In this document: positions 27,118-35,825 of the stretch, one piece after another
Numbering within the stretch: position 1 is the first letter of the stretch
Layout of the letters: each line of letters opens with the position of its first letter
DNA from: Syntrophomonadaceae bacterium
GTDB taxonomy: Bacteria > Bacillota > Syntrophomonadia > Syntrophomonadales > Syntrophothermaceae
NCBI GenBank assembly: GCA_012719535.1
Contig: JAAYAC010000166.1
Coordinates: 1 to 44,065 of the forward strand
Reading direction: 5' to 3'
DNA length: 44,065 nt
The notes under the pieces: model-generated
Told to the model about the DNA's origin: nothing
The model's input: the letters and a program-made list of their open reading frames with translations, nothing else
Databases searched by the model: none
Translations under genes and position numbers: made by a program

Positions 27118-29100
27118 TTATCGGCGTCTATTACGCGAAGAAGCCTGGCCTTTCTTGATGAGGTCGCGCAGGTAGGCGGCGCGTTCGAAATCAAGCATCT
27201 CCGCCGCGTGACGCATCTCAAGTTCCAGGTTGCTCAAGAGCTGCTGCTTTTCCTTCCGGGAAAGCCCCTCGAAGATCGAGGTGTTATAACCAGCGGCTTC
27301 CTCGGCAATAGTCGCCTCGATGCGGGGGCGAACCTCCTTTTGCACGGTTCGGGGAGTAATACCGTGTTTCCGGTTGTACTCCATCTGGATGGTGCGGCGG
27401 CGGTTGGTCTCGTCGATGGCCAGTCGCATGGAGGGGGTTATCTTGTCCGCATACATGATGACCCGGCCTTCGATGTTCCGCGCCGCCCGCCCGATGGTCT
27501 GTACCAGAGACCGTTCGGAGCGCAGAAACCCTTCCTTGTCCGCGTCCAGGATCGCCACCAGCGCCACCTCGGGGAGATCCAGGCCTTCGCGTAACAGGTT
27601 TATCCCCACCAGCACATCGAAGGCTCCCAGGCGCAGGTCGCGCAGTATCTCCATCCGTTCCAGGGCGTCAATCTCCGCATGCATGTACCTCACTCTGATG
27701 CCCGCGTCGCTCAGGTAATCGGTAAGATCCTCGGCCATGCGTTTGGTCAGAGTGGTTACCAACACCCTGAAACCCTTGTCCACCTTGCGGCGAATTTCCT
27801 CCATCAGGTCATCTATCTGGTTCTGGGTCGGCCTTACCTCGACCTCGGGGTCGATCAGCCCGGTGGGACGAATAAGCTGTTCCACCACCTGGCTGCTGTG
27901 TTCAAGCTCGTAAGCCCCTGGGGTAGCACTCACGTAGATAACCTGACCGGTTTTCTGTTCAAATTCCTCGAATCGGAGCGGGCGGTTATCCAACGCCGAC
28001 GGCAGGCGAAAACCAAAGTCGATCAGGGTCTGCTTACGGGAGCGGTCGCCTTCGTACATCCCGCGTAACTGGGGAATACCCATGTGCGATTCGTCCAGGA
28101 ACACGATGAAATCGCGGGGGAAGAAGTCGATGAGAGTATACGGCGGTTCCCCGGGCCGTCTCCCGGTAATGTAGCGCGAATAGTTCTCTATTCCCTTGCA
28201 ATACCCGATTTCCCTGATCATTTCCAGATCGTGGCGGGTACGGTGTTCCAGGCGCTGGGCCTCGAGCAGCTTCCCAGCCGCCTTGAGCCGTTGCAGGCAC
28301 TCCGCCAGTTCCTTTTCGATCTCCCCAGCTGCCTGCAGCATCCGTTCGCGGGTGGTAATATAGTGCGAAGCAGGGAAAATGAACACGTGGGTCCGGCGGC
28401 CCAGAATTTCGCCGGTCAGGGGGTTAAACTCCAGTATCCGCTCGATCTCGTCACCGAAGAACTCGACGCGGATGGCATTTTCACCTGCAGAAACTGGTAT
28501 CACTTCCACTACATCCCCGCGCACCCTGAACTTTCCCCGCGTGAAATCGATTTCGTTACGCTCGTACAGGATCTCCACCAGGCGGCGTAACAGCTCGTCC
28601 CGGCCAATTTCCATGCCCGGTCGCAAGGACAGGGCCATGTCATAGTAGTCCTCAGGTGAACCCAGGCCGTAGATGCAGGAAACACTGGCTACGATTATAA
28701 CGTCCCTGCGCTCCAGCAGGGCGGCCGTGGCCGAGTGGCGGAGCTTGTCTATCTCATCGTTAATGGAAGAGTCCTTTTCGATGTAGGTGTCGGTTTGCGG
28801 AACATATGCCTCCGGTTGATAATAGTCGTAATAGCTGATGAAATACTCCACCGCGTTCTCGGGAAAAAACTCCCGAAACTCCGCGTAAAGCTGGCCGGCC
28901 AGCGTTTTGTTGGGGGCAATCACCAGCGCCGGTCGTTGCACCGCGTTGATGACCTGGGCCATAGTAAAAGTCTTGCCGGAACCGGTCACCCCCAGCAAGG
29001 TCTGGTGCCGGAATCCTCGCTCCAAGCCCTCGACCAACTTTCTTATAGCCTCGGGCTGATCCCCGGTAGGTTTGTACCCCGCTTGCAACTTAAATTTCAA
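27118..29100 (-). CDS. uvrB: Excinuclease ABC subunit B
   Basis: Damage-verifying helicase of nucleotide excision repair. Visible: Walker [16 protein letters not shown], the damage-probing beta-hairpin [21 protein letters not shown], helicase motif [12 protein letters not shown], motif [11 protein letters not shown] and the C-terminal UVR motif ([22 protein letters not shown]). Length 660 is standard. Start is TTG 29100, five bases after GGAGGGG. The leader is occupied by a 24-bp palindrome whose arm is complementary to the first codons. Nearest upstream gene is the two-P-loop ATPase; uvrA follows. Confidence 0.96.
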   Translation of the reverse strand: MKFKLQAGYKPTGDQPEAIRKLVEGLERGFRHQTLLGVTGSGKTFTMAQVINAVQRPALVIAPNKTLAGQLYAEFREFFPENAVEYFISYYDYYQPEAYVPQTDTYIEKDSSINDEIDKLRHSATAALLERRDVIIVASVSCIYGLGSPEDYYDMALSLRPGMEIGRDELLRRLVEILYERNEIDFTRGKFRVRGDVVEVIPVSAGENAIRVEFFGDEIERILEFNPLTGEILGRRTHVFIFPASHYITTRERMLQAAGEIEKELAECLQRLKAAGKLLEAQRLEHRTRHDLEMIREIGYCKGIENYSRYITGRRPGEPPYTLIDFFPRDFIVFLDESHMGIPQLRGMYEGDRSRKQTLIDFGFRLPSALDNRPLRFEEFEQKTGQVIYVSATPGAYELEHSSQVVEQLIRPTGLIDPEVEVRPTQNQIDDLMEEIRRKVDKGFRVLVTTLTKRMAEDLTDYLSDAGIRVRYMHAEIDALERMEILRDLRLGAFDVLVGINLLREGLDLPEVALVAILDADKEGFLRSERSLVQTIGRAARNIEGRVIMYADKITPSMRLAIDETNRRRTIQMEYNRKHGITPRTVQKEVRPRIEATIAEEAAGYNTSIFEGLSRKEKQQLLSNLELEMRHAAEMLDFERAAYLRDLIKKGQASSRNRRR

Positions 29101-29114
29101 TTTTACCCCTCCAT

Positions 29115-29171
29115 GGGGTCAGGCACTTATTGAAATTTAGAACAGCGAAATTTCAATAAGTGCCTGACCCC
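29115..29171. repeat. Perfect 24-bp REP-like palindrome between the P-loop gene and uvrB
   Basis: Arms at 29115-29138 and 29148-29171 are fully complementary around a 9-base loop; each ends in GGGGTCAGGCAC. It follows the ATPase stop by six bases and ends 15 bases before the uvrB start. Its inner arm AAATTTCAAT also occurs over the uvrB start (29092-29101). Confidence 0.85.
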
Positions 29172-29177
29172 TATTGA

Positions 29178-30245
29178 TTATTTGCGTAGTATCTCCTCGA
29201 GTACCCGGGCACGAATACGGTCGACCTCGCTGAAGTCCATGGCACGGGTGTAGAGTTTCTGCAGTCGCTTGCGGTGCGACTCGGCATCCCGCAGGGTTTC
29301 TACCGCATCCAGCAGCAGGGACTCAAGGGTACGCCGGGTATCGTTGATCTCCGGAGCGTTGTCATCACCGGGCTTCAGGTCTACACACTCCCCGGTATCA
29401 ATGATTGTATCATACGGCCCGGCACTGACGTTAATTCCTTCCCCGTCAATAAGGGCTACCTGTAAGTTAGTGATTATGACCATGTCCAGGCTATCCGGGT
29501 TTAAACCGTTGTGATAGTATTCCACCAGGTACCCGCGTTGGGCGGCCCGCGTCCCGATAGCCGCCAGTACCGTCGATTTCCCGCTGCCCGGGGGCCCCTT
29601 CAGGATATACCTCTTACGGCAGTGCTCGCTGAGTTCGTCAATAAAGCTTACCAGTCCCTGGGAGCTGCCCGTCGAGCCGAAGAAATGCCGTTCACCCGGT
29701 TGGCCGTCCAGTATCTCTTTGGCCAGCTTCTGCACCAGCGCATCAAGCCGCTCCAGGTCCAGGTCCGGTAGCCAGTTGCCCTTCAACTTCTCCTTGGCCA
29801 GCTCGGCCTCCCGGAGCAAGCTGTACGCCCGCCCGGTTTCCTTTTCCATCTCGTTTACTAGCTGCTGGATTTCTTCCTGGTTCGTGACAATCTTCTCCCT
29901 GTCCCAGTGCTCCCCCAGGTTGATGATATCCCCGGTCACCCCCGGGTACCTGGGCTCGACCGGACAAGGCAGGCTCCCGTTAACAATGCCTGTTGCCAGT
30001 TGCGGAAACACCACACCCTCCAGCGACGAGGCATTCAAAGGGCACACGTAGAACTCGACATCAAATCCCCTTTCACAAAGCGCCAGGCCGGCTTGCCTGA
30101 TAAAGGTCGAACGCCCCGAACCGGGTGCCCCCTTGAGAATATATACCCTGGCCAGGCTATCAATTATCGCCGGCAGGAACGACTGGTATCCTGCGGAGGT
30201 ATTGCCGCTGGCCAATACATACCGTATCTTACCCCGTTTATTCAC
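29178..30245 (-). CDS. Conserved ATPase with two tandem P-loop domains (PRK06851-like)
   Basis: Function unknown. The 355-residue protein is an internal duplication: YILKGAPGSGRST (residues 36-47) and YILKGPPGSGKST (214-225), each followed by a similar run (RGFDVEFY...LNASSLEG and RGYLVEYY...LNPDSLDM) and a matching block (GDIINLGEHWD and DTIIDTGECVD). A charged, probably helical linker (about 120-180) joins them. It resembles hypothetical ATPases of anaerobic Bacillota that I know as PRK06851. GTG start six bases after GGAGGAGG. It lies between the MinJ-like gene and uvrB, separated from uvrB by the palindrome, so a repair role cannot be inferred from position alone. Confidence 0.8.
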   Translation of the reverse strand: MNKRGKIRYVLASGNTSAGYQSFLPAIIDSLARVYILKGAPGSGRSTFIRQAGLALCERGFDVEFYVCPLNASSLEGVVFPQLATGIVNGSLPCPVEPRYPGVTGDIINLGEHWDREKIVTNQEEIQQLVNEMEKETGRAYSLLREAELAKEKLKGNWLPDLDLERLDALVQKLAKEILDGQPGERHFFGSTGSSQGLVSFIDELSEHCRKRYILKGPPGSGKSTVLAAIGTRAAQRGYLVEYYHNGLNPDSLDMVIITNLQVALIDGEGINVSAGPYDTIIDTGECVDLKPGDDNAPEINDTRRTLESLLLDAVETLRDAESHRKRLQKLYTRAMDFSEVDRIRARVLEEILRK

Positions 30246-30378
30246 CTTCCCCCTCCTCCCAATGCTGCACTAATATATGCTATTCGAAATGGGAGTGAAA
30301 GGTGAATATTCGCTGTACAAAAGGCTCTACTCATATGGCAGCCTCTGGTTGAAGGGCTGCAATACTCGGTGCCATTTG

Positions 30379-31611
30379 CTAGACCCTGGGTCTCCTGAAC
30401 AGAGAAACCACCCGCGCCAGCCTACTATCACCGGCGAAGCTCAGGTACCGGTCGGCGCTGCTTTCGGGTACCAGGATTATTCCCAGGACTTCACGGGGAC
30501 GCTTCTGAACCGAAAAGTACCTGGTTTGCTGTCCACGCCGCACCTCCAGATTCAGGCGGCCCCAGGTAAACTGCAGGATATGCTGCAATTCCCGGCGGTT
30601 ACTGACCACCACTCCGTTTACCGAAACCACCACATCCCCGCTGGCCAAGCCCGCAACCGCCGCCAGTGACCCGGGCAGCACGTCCAGTATCATCACCCCG
30701 GTCTCAGGCATAACGAATATGGGTTCCCCCAACGATTCCGTTTTCAATCCAATCCAGAGCACCAATTCGTGCCCCAGGGGGGCAAAGACGGCCGGCAGGA
30801 TGCTCAGGGCAGGGTAGTGCGATGCCAGCACGGCCAGAAACAGCAGTACCAGGCTGAAAACGAACAGGTTACGGGCCGAGTACCTGGCCTTCACTCGCGG
30901 CGCAGCCGTGGTGGCCACCTCTCCGTACCCGAGAATGGCCAGCACCGGTAGCAGCGCGTACCCTGCTTCCGGCGCCATCTCCGTGTAGGTCTTCATAAGC
31001 GGCCACCAGTGCGGGGTGGAAAAGGTGATTCCCGAGGATTCGACTCCGGCGGCACTCATCACAGCTACCAGGGGGATTGGCCAGAATTTCTGCAGGTTAA
31101 AACCGCCGACCACGGGGCCGTCGTTTCTTCTGACATAAACCGGTATCGGGTCCAGGTGGCCACTGACTAGGATAAGGACACTTTCCACCATGTGCAGGAC
31201 CGCGACTAGTCCCAGCAGCTGGGGAACCGCAATGTGTGGTACGCCAAAGAGGATGTTAGAGAGGCACAGCAGCCCCCCGGCATAGGCGAAACACAGGAAC
31301 CGGGGGTGAAACAACATCAGCAGGATGGCCACGATGAAGAGGTAGACAATACCCATTCCCGAAAGGTCGATGCCAAAAAGGAGCAGCAGGAGACTTCCCA
31401 GGATTCCCCCGGCAATGCCGAACAGAGTTGAGGTTACGGTGGAGCGAAGGTAGATATTCTTCTCGATGTAGAAGAGGCCCTCTGACATCCGCTGCAGCCG
31501 CTTATACTGCCAGCCGACTACCAACACCATCACCACGAAGAGAGTTAGCAGCGTTTGAAGAAGCACCTTGTCTACCACCGGCAGGAATAGCTGCGCTGCC
31601 AAGAATTTCAC
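30379..31611 (-). CDS. Multi-spanning membrane protein with PDZ domain, MinJ-like
   Basis: About eight to ten hydrophobic segments fill residues 20-300, followed by a PDZ domain (GVMILDVLPGSLAAVAGLASGDVVVSVNGVVV) and a short basic tail. In Bacillus subtilis the order ftsE-ftsX-ctpB-minJ places a PDZ membrane protein here; MinJ links DivIVA to MinD and affects division and swarming. Size and topology agree, so a MinJ/SwrB-position homologue is likely, though sequence similarity could not be tested. The start is uncertain: GTG 31611 has little spacing from its site, and TTG 31602, eight bases after AGAGG, is equally possible. It begins about 50 bases after ctpA. Confidence 0.75.
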   Translation of the reverse strand: MKFLAAQLFLPVVDKVLLQTLLTLFVVMVLVVGWQYKRLQRMSEGLFYIEKNIYLRSTVTSTLFGIAGGILGSLLLLLFGIDLSGMGIVYLFIVAILLMLFHPRFLCFAYAGGLLCLSNILFGVPHIAVPQLLGLVAVLHMVESVLILVSGHLDPIPVYVRRNDGPVVGGFNLQKFWPIPLVAVMSAAGVESSGITFSTPHWWPLMKTYTEMAPEAGYALLPVLAILGYGEVATTAAPRVKARYSARNLFVFSLVLLFLAVLASHYPALSILPAVFAPLGHELVLWIGLKTESLGEPIFVMPETGVMILDVLPGSLAAVAGLASGDVVVSVNGVVVSNRRELQHILQFTWGRLNLEVRRGQQTRYFSVQKRPREVLGIILVPESSADRYLSFAGDSRLARVVSLFRRPRV

Positions 31612-31661
31612 CTCTACCAGAAGACAGCTACAGAGCCGGCCGCCCAAAACGGGGCCAGCTC

Positions 31662-32840
31662 CTACTTGCTGGATATCCTCTGTTCCAGGAGTTCCCGCGC
31701 TCTTTCGAACTGCGGGTCCGTCTTACCACCGTTGGAGTTGGGCACGGTGTAATCCGGTACAATGCCAATCTGGTTAATATCGGTACCGTCGGGGGTAAAG
31801 TACTTGTCGGTAGTCAGTTTGAGCGCGTCGCCCCCCACCAGCGGGTAAACGGTCTGTACCAGCCCCTTGCCAAAGGTCTTTTGCCCGACCAGGGGAGCTA
31901 CATGATGGTCCTGCAACGCTCCCGCCAGTATTTCCGAAGAACTGGCACTGCCCTGGTTAACGAGAACCACCATCGGTAAATCAAGGGCAGGCGGGCTGGC
32001 CTGATGAACCACCTCATCACCTTTATGATCGGCTACCTTCACAATGGTGCCCTTATCCAGAAAGATATCCGCGATCTTCAGAGCAGCATCAAAGTCTCCG
32101 CCCGGGTTATCGCGCAAATCCAGGATTAGTCCCCGGGCTCCCTTGTCGAGGAATCCCTTCAAAGTCTTTTCCACTTCCCGCGGGGAAGTAGCACTGAACT
32201 GCAGCAGGTGCAGGTAGCCAATACGGGGCTTGCCTTCCAGCATCCGGGACTCCACCGACGGCACGTTGATAACTTCGCGGGTGAGCCTGAAATTATACTC
32301 GCGCTTATCGCCCTCGCGGTAGATACCAATATCCACCTGAGTTCCGGGCTCACCCCGCATGAGCTCGACAGCTTCATCCAGACTCATACCCCGGGTCGGT
32401 TCACCGTTTATCCGAAGAATGATGTCCCGGGACTTTATGCCGGCCCGTTCCGCCGGGGTTCCCTTCATCGGGGCCACCACCCGGAAACGGTTTTCCTCGT
32501 CAGCCCCCACCACCACGCCTATCCCGCCAAAGCTAGCCTGAATCCTGATAGTAAGGTCTTCAAATTCCTGGCGGTTCAGGTAGGTGGAGTAGGGATCCTC
32601 CAGGGAGTTCACCATACCGCGCATCGCCCCCTGAATGAGGGTGGAGGTGTCAACCGGGTTAAGCGCCTGGGTTTTAAGGAGCAGTGTCAAGTTTACCAGG
32701 CTGCCCAGCGTGCTTTTGTGGGCTACAAAAAGATAACCCGCAGATAGGGTTAACAATAATCCTATGGCGGCAAAGAATATGACTGCTCCCTTTAAAATAC
32801 CCGATTTTTTCAATACCCAACACCCACCGTTTCCATTCAT
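31662..32840 (-). CDS. ctpA: C-terminal processing peptidase (S41 family, CtpA/CtpB)
   Basis: Membrane-anchored serine protease facing outside the cytoplasmic membrane. Order: N-terminal hydrophobic anchor (about residues 16-40), S41 N-terminal helices, PDZ domain (FGGIGVVVGADEENRFRVV; GIKSRDIILRINGEPT), then the protease domain with catalytic Ser in GSASSSEILAGAL and Lys in GQKTFGKGLVQ. Length 392. In Bacillus the counterpart CtpB cleaves SpoIVFA during sporulation. ATG 32840 lacks a ribosome binding site; TTG 32813, after GGTGGG, may be the true start and leaves the anchor intact. The preceding gene ends in a terminator, so a separate promoter is needed but not clearly seen. Confidence 0.93.
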   Translation of the reverse strand: MNGNGGCWVLKKSGILKGAVIFFAAIGLLLTLSAGYLFVAHKSTLGSLVNLTLLLKTQALNPVDTSTLIQGAMRGMVNSLEDPYSTYLNRQEFEDLTIRIQASFGGIGVVVGADEENRFRVVAPMKGTPAERAGIKSRDIILRINGEPTRGMSLDEAVELMRGEPGTQVDIGIYREGDKREYNFRLTREVINVPSVESRMLEGKPRIGYLHLLQFSATSPREVEKTLKGFLDKGARGLILDLRDNPGGDFDAALKIADIFLDKGTIVKVADHKGDEVVHQASPPALDLPMVVLVNQGSASSSEILAGALQDHHVAPLVGQKTFGKGLVQTVYPLVGGDALKLTTDKYFTPDGTDINQIGIVPDYTVPNSNGGKTDPQFERARELLEQRISSK

Positions 32841-32899
32841 AAGTTTATTATGAAGTTACAACTAATATGTTACCTCAAGCCCCTGCATTTCACAAACGA

Positions 32900-32924
32900 C
32901 AAAAAAATCGCCCTGCGGACGATT
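32900..32924 (-). terminator. Rho-independent terminator after the M23 peptidase
   Basis: On the minus strand ATCGTCC-GCA-GGGCGAT forms a 7-bp stem with one G-U pair and is followed by seven T residues (32901-32907). It lies about 45 bases beyond the peptidase stop and closes the ftsEX unit. Confidence 0.85.
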
Positions 32925-32969
32925 AGCCATTAGGCCACTTGTACCATGTTAGTACCAACCTGTGGCGGA

Positions 32970-34103
32970 TTATATCCATTCCCTGGGATTAACGGGGGTT
33001 CCGTTTTTGCGCACCTCGAAATGCAGGTGGTTACCCGTACTCCACCCGGTTGACCCCACGGCACCCAGTGTGTCACCCTTGTCCACCCTCGTCCCCGGCG
33101 ATACTGCAATCGAGGACAGGTGTGCATATAGCGTGGAAATTCCACCTCCGTGGTCGACAATAACCGTGTTACCGTATCCGCCCATCCGGCCAGTATCGAG
33201 CACCGTCCCCCCATCTGCTGCCACTACCCTGGCCCCCCGGGGAGCAGCGATGTCCGTACCGGTGTGCATTCTTCTCGTCTGCAGGATTGGATGATAACGC
33301 ATCCCGAAGTCGGAGGTTATGCGAGTGTACCCGGGGACCGGCCAGCAAAACACCCCGGTTCCCTGGTAAGCAGTACCCGACTTCTGCAAGGAACGGATAA
33401 TCTGCTCCAACTTCCTGGAGGTAGCCTCCAACTCATCCAGTGCCTTTTCATACGCCTGCCTTTGGGCCTTGACGCTGTCCAGCACCTCCTGTTTCATATC
33501 CGCCTGCTCACCCAGGAACTCCTCCTGGGCCTGCCGGGCCTGGCGCATGTAGAGAAGCTCGGCCTTCTTGTTTTCCAGTTCCTCCTTGGTTTGGGCCAGC
33601 CTATTCCTTTCCTGCTCAATGGATTCAATCAACTGCATATCCTGCTGAAAGATCTCTTTAAGAAAATCATAGCGGCTGAGGAAGTCGGCTATATCTGTTG
33701 CACTGAACAGAACTTCCAGGTAGGAAACCTCACCGTTTTCATAAACGGCGACCAACCTTTCCGACAGGTAACCGGTCCTTTCGGTCAGGTTGGCTTCGGC
33801 TTCTTCTATATCGGCTTCCGTCATCTCTATATGACGTTCCACCGAGCCAACCCGGGCATCCAACCTCCGGATCTCGCTGCGAGTGGCTTCCATTCCTCTT
33901 TCGATTACCTCTATTTCCTTCATAATGCTCTTTTCCTGCTTGCGGGCCCGGTTGATCTGCTCCCGGCGCTGCTGTATCTCCCGGTTGATAGCACGCAGCT
34001 GGTCCTGCTTGTCCTCTAGTTCGCCGGCCTCAACCGGGGAAAAAACCGGGACCGCCAGGGCCACGGTCATTAGCATGACTAACAACCTCACCAGTCTCTT
34101 CAT
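32970..34103 (-). CDS. Secreted murein hydrolase, coiled-coil plus M23 peptidase
   Basis: A signal peptide (about residues 1-26) leads to a long coiled coil (about 28-245) and a C-terminal LytM/M23 domain. The zinc ligands are present: His and Asp in MHTGTDIAAP, and HLHFEV near the end. Unlike the degenerate LytM domain of E. coli EnvC, this should be an active endopeptidase. Coiled-coil hydrolases of this layout are activated by FtsEX, and the gene follows ftsX by about 20 bases. ATG start after GGAGGAG. Length 377. Confidence 0.92.
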   Translation of the reverse strand: MKRLVRLLVMLMTVALAVPVFSPVEAGELEDKQDQLRAINREIQQRREQINRARKQEKSIMKEIEVIERGMEATRSEIRRLDARVGSVERHIEMTEADIEEAEANLTERTGYLSERLVAVYENGEVSYLEVLFSATDIADFLSRYDFLKEIFQQDMQLIESIEQERNRLAQTKEELENKKAELLYMRQARQAQEEFLGEQADMKQEVLDSVKAQRQAYEKALDELEATSRKLEQIIRSLQKSGTAYQGTGVFCWPVPGYTRITSDFGMRYHPILQTRRMHTGTDIAAPRGARVVAADGGTVLDTGRMGGYGNTVIVDHGGGISTLYAHLSSIAVSPGTRVDKGDTLGAVGSTGWSTGNHLHFEVRKNGTPVNPREWI

Positions 34104-34124
34104 CAGTTCTCCTCCGCAACAGGT

Positions 34125-35015
34125 TTATACATCCAGGTAGCGATTGGCAGAAATGAAGGTCCCGGTTATCCCCAGGACGCCCCCAACTGCCAACAGCCCC
34201 CCCGCCAGTCGGGTCATGACGGCAGTATCAGTCACCAGCGGAATAAAGGCTATCGACACCGTCAGACTGTTTACCAGGTAATAGTATCCTGCCGCCAGCG
34301 CCAGCACCGCCAGCAACGAACCCGTTAAACCAAGCAGTAGCCCCTCGATAAAAAGTGGCCAGCGGATAAACCAGTTGGTAGCCCCCACTAGCTTCATCAG
34401 GTAAATCTCCTTGCGCCGGGAAAAAATAGTAAGCCGGATGGTAGTAGCAATAAGAAAGACTGCCGCACAGGCCAGCAGTACAATTACTACCACACTAAGG
34501 TTACGGACCCACCTGGTGGCGGCGAACAATTTTTCCACTACTCCCTGACCATAGCGGACCTTATATACCCCCGGTATCCTTGCCACCTTTCGAGCCAGTG
34601 ACGGAACCTGGTGGGGATCGGTGGCCTTGATACGGTAGCTGTCAGGGAGCGGGTTCTTTCCTCCCAGGGTCTCGCGCAGGTTATATTTCCCCTGGCCAAA
34701 CCGTTTTTCCAGGTCGCGCAGGGCCTTTTCCCGCGAAACGAAGGTAACCTCCTTCGTCCCCGCTATGTAGCCGATTTCCTTGCCGATTGCGGCCTGTTGC
34801 TGTTCGGGCAGGTCTTTTTCCAAGAAAGCCACAATCTCGACGTTAGATTCCAGGCTGGACATAACCGCCTGGGCGTTAACCACCACCAGAACCGCTATGC
34901 CCAGGATAAGAATGCACGCCGCCACCGTGGTCACCGTGGCCAAGCTGAGCAAGCGGTTGCGGAACAAGGACCTGGCGGCCTCACCACAATAGAACCTGAT
35001 ATTGGCCAGGGTCAT
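34125..35015 (-). CDS. ftsX: Cell division protein FtsX
   Basis: Permease-like partner of FtsE that transmits ATPase cycles to an extracellular murein hydrolase. Four hydrophobic segments with a large extracellular loop after the first (about residues 45-165) match the family, and the cytoplasmic stretch TIRLTIFSRRKEIYLMKLVGATNWFIR is characteristic. Length 296. The ATG overlaps the ftsE stop in an ATGA arrangement, implying translational coupling. Confidence 0.95.
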   Translation of the reverse strand: MTLANIRFYCGEAARSLFRNRLLSLATVTTVAACILILGIAVLVVVNAQAVMSSLESNVEIVAFLEKDLPEQQQAAIGKEIGYIAGTKEVTFVSREKALRDLEKRFGQGKYNLRETLGGKNPLPDSYRIKATDPHQVPSLARKVARIPGVYKVRYGQGVVEKLFAATRWVRNLSVVVIVLLACAAVFLIATTIRLTIFSRRKEIYLMKLVGATNWFIRWPLFIEGLLLGLTGSLLAVLALAAGYYYLVNSLTVSIAFIPLVTDTAVMTRLAGGLLAVGGVLGITGTFISANRYLDV

Positions 35016-35695
35016 GCTATGGACTCTCCTGGCATAGAATCAGCCACTAGCCTGCCTTCGTTCAGGACGATCACCCGCTTGCCCAGGCGCTTGACTATAT
35101 CCTGGGCGTGGGTGGCCATGATAACGGTGGTTCCCTTCTTGTTGATCTCCGATAATAATTCCATGATGCCCCACGAGGTATCCGCATCCAGGTTGCCGGT
35201 GGGTTCATCGGCCAGAACAATCAGGGGCCGGTTGACAATAGCCCGGGCAATCCCCGCCCGTTGCTGCTGCCCGCCGGAAAGCTGGGAAGGGTAGCAATCG
35301 CGCTTGTCCTTCAGTCCTACCAGTCCCAGGGCTTCCTCCACGCGCTCCCTGATTTCCCGGCGGTTGGCTCCGACCACATGCATGGCAAAAGCCACGTTTT
35401 CAAAGACCGTCTTATTCTCCAGCAGTTTGGAGTCCTGAAACACCACCCCGATATTCCTGCGCAGCAGGGGGACTTCCCGGGTTTTCATGCGCACAATACT
35501 GCGGGAAGCTATGAAGATCTGCCCCCGGGTGGGGAGTTCCTCACGGTACAAAAGCTTCATGAGGGTGGACTTACCCGCCCCGCTCTGTCCCATCAGGAAA
35601 ACAAACTCACCCCGGTCTATTTTAAGAGAGATATCGTTCAGAGCCTTAACCCCGTTAAGGTACGTCTTCGATACGTTGTACATCTGCACCAGCAA
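35012..35695 (-). CDS. ftsE: Cell division ATP-binding protein FtsE
   Basis: ABC ATPase of the FtsEX complex. Walker A GQSGAGKSTLMKLLY, signature LSGGQQQRAGIARAIVN, Walker B LIVLADEPTGNLD and the H-loop MATHAQDI are intact. Length 227. The TTG at 35695, seven bases after GGGAGGG, is used as start; GTG 35689 or ATG 35683 are possible but too far from that site. First gene of the ftsE-ftsX-hydrolase unit, with a promoter just upstream. Confidence 0.96.
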   Translation of the reverse strand: MLVQMYNVSKTYLNGVKALNDISLKIDRGEFVFLMGQSGAGKSTLMKLLYREELPTRGQIFIASRSIVRMKTREVPLLRRNIGVVFQDSKLLENKTVFENVAFAMHVVGANRREIRERVEEALGLVGLKDKRDCYPSQLSGGQQQRAGIARAIVNRPLIVLADEPTGNLDADTSWGIMELLSEINKKGTTVIMATHAQDIVKRLGKRVIVLNEGRLVADSMPGESIA

Positions 35696-35725
35696 CTCGT
35701 TTCCCTCCCCAATAACCTCATACCC

Positions 35726-35753
35726 TATATATAGCTGTACACAAATTTCACAA
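35726..35753 (-). promoter_or_regulatory. Candidate promoter of ftsEX
   Basis: TTGTGA (35748-35753), 16 bases, TATATA (35726-35731) on the minus strand, placed between the transketolase terminator and ftsE. Moderate match to sigma-A consensus. Confidence 0.5.
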
Positions 35754-35760
35754 TATTAAG

Positions 35761-35788
35761 TAAAAAACCACCTGTTTATAGGTGGTTC
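35761..35788 (-). terminator. Rho-independent terminator after the transketolase genes
   Basis: AACCACCT (35766-35773) pairs perfectly with 35780-35787 around a 6-base loop, and on the minus strand a T-run (35762-35767) follows. It lies about 40 bases past the transketolase stop. Confidence 0.88.
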
Positions 35789-35825
35789 TACACTAGTAGG
35801 CAAAATCCTTCTATTTTCTTATCTT

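Noticed and set aside
23732-30378. SOS control of uvrA, uvrB and uvrC
   Set aside because: I looked for GAAC-N4-GTTC in the gaps before all three genes and found none, so LexA control is not claimed.
30246-30378. Sigma-54-like TGGCAC...TTGCA and sporulation-sigma-like GAATATT/CATATATT in front of the P-loop gene
   Set aside because: The GG-GC spacing is one base too long for sigma-54, and the -35/-10 spacing (about 25) is far too long for sigma-E or sigma-G.
32841-32880. Promoter for ctpA (CATAAT before the ATG)
   Set aside because: No -35 at an allowed distance; the start of transcription would fall on the annotated ATG. Kept only as an argument that the start may be the later TTG.
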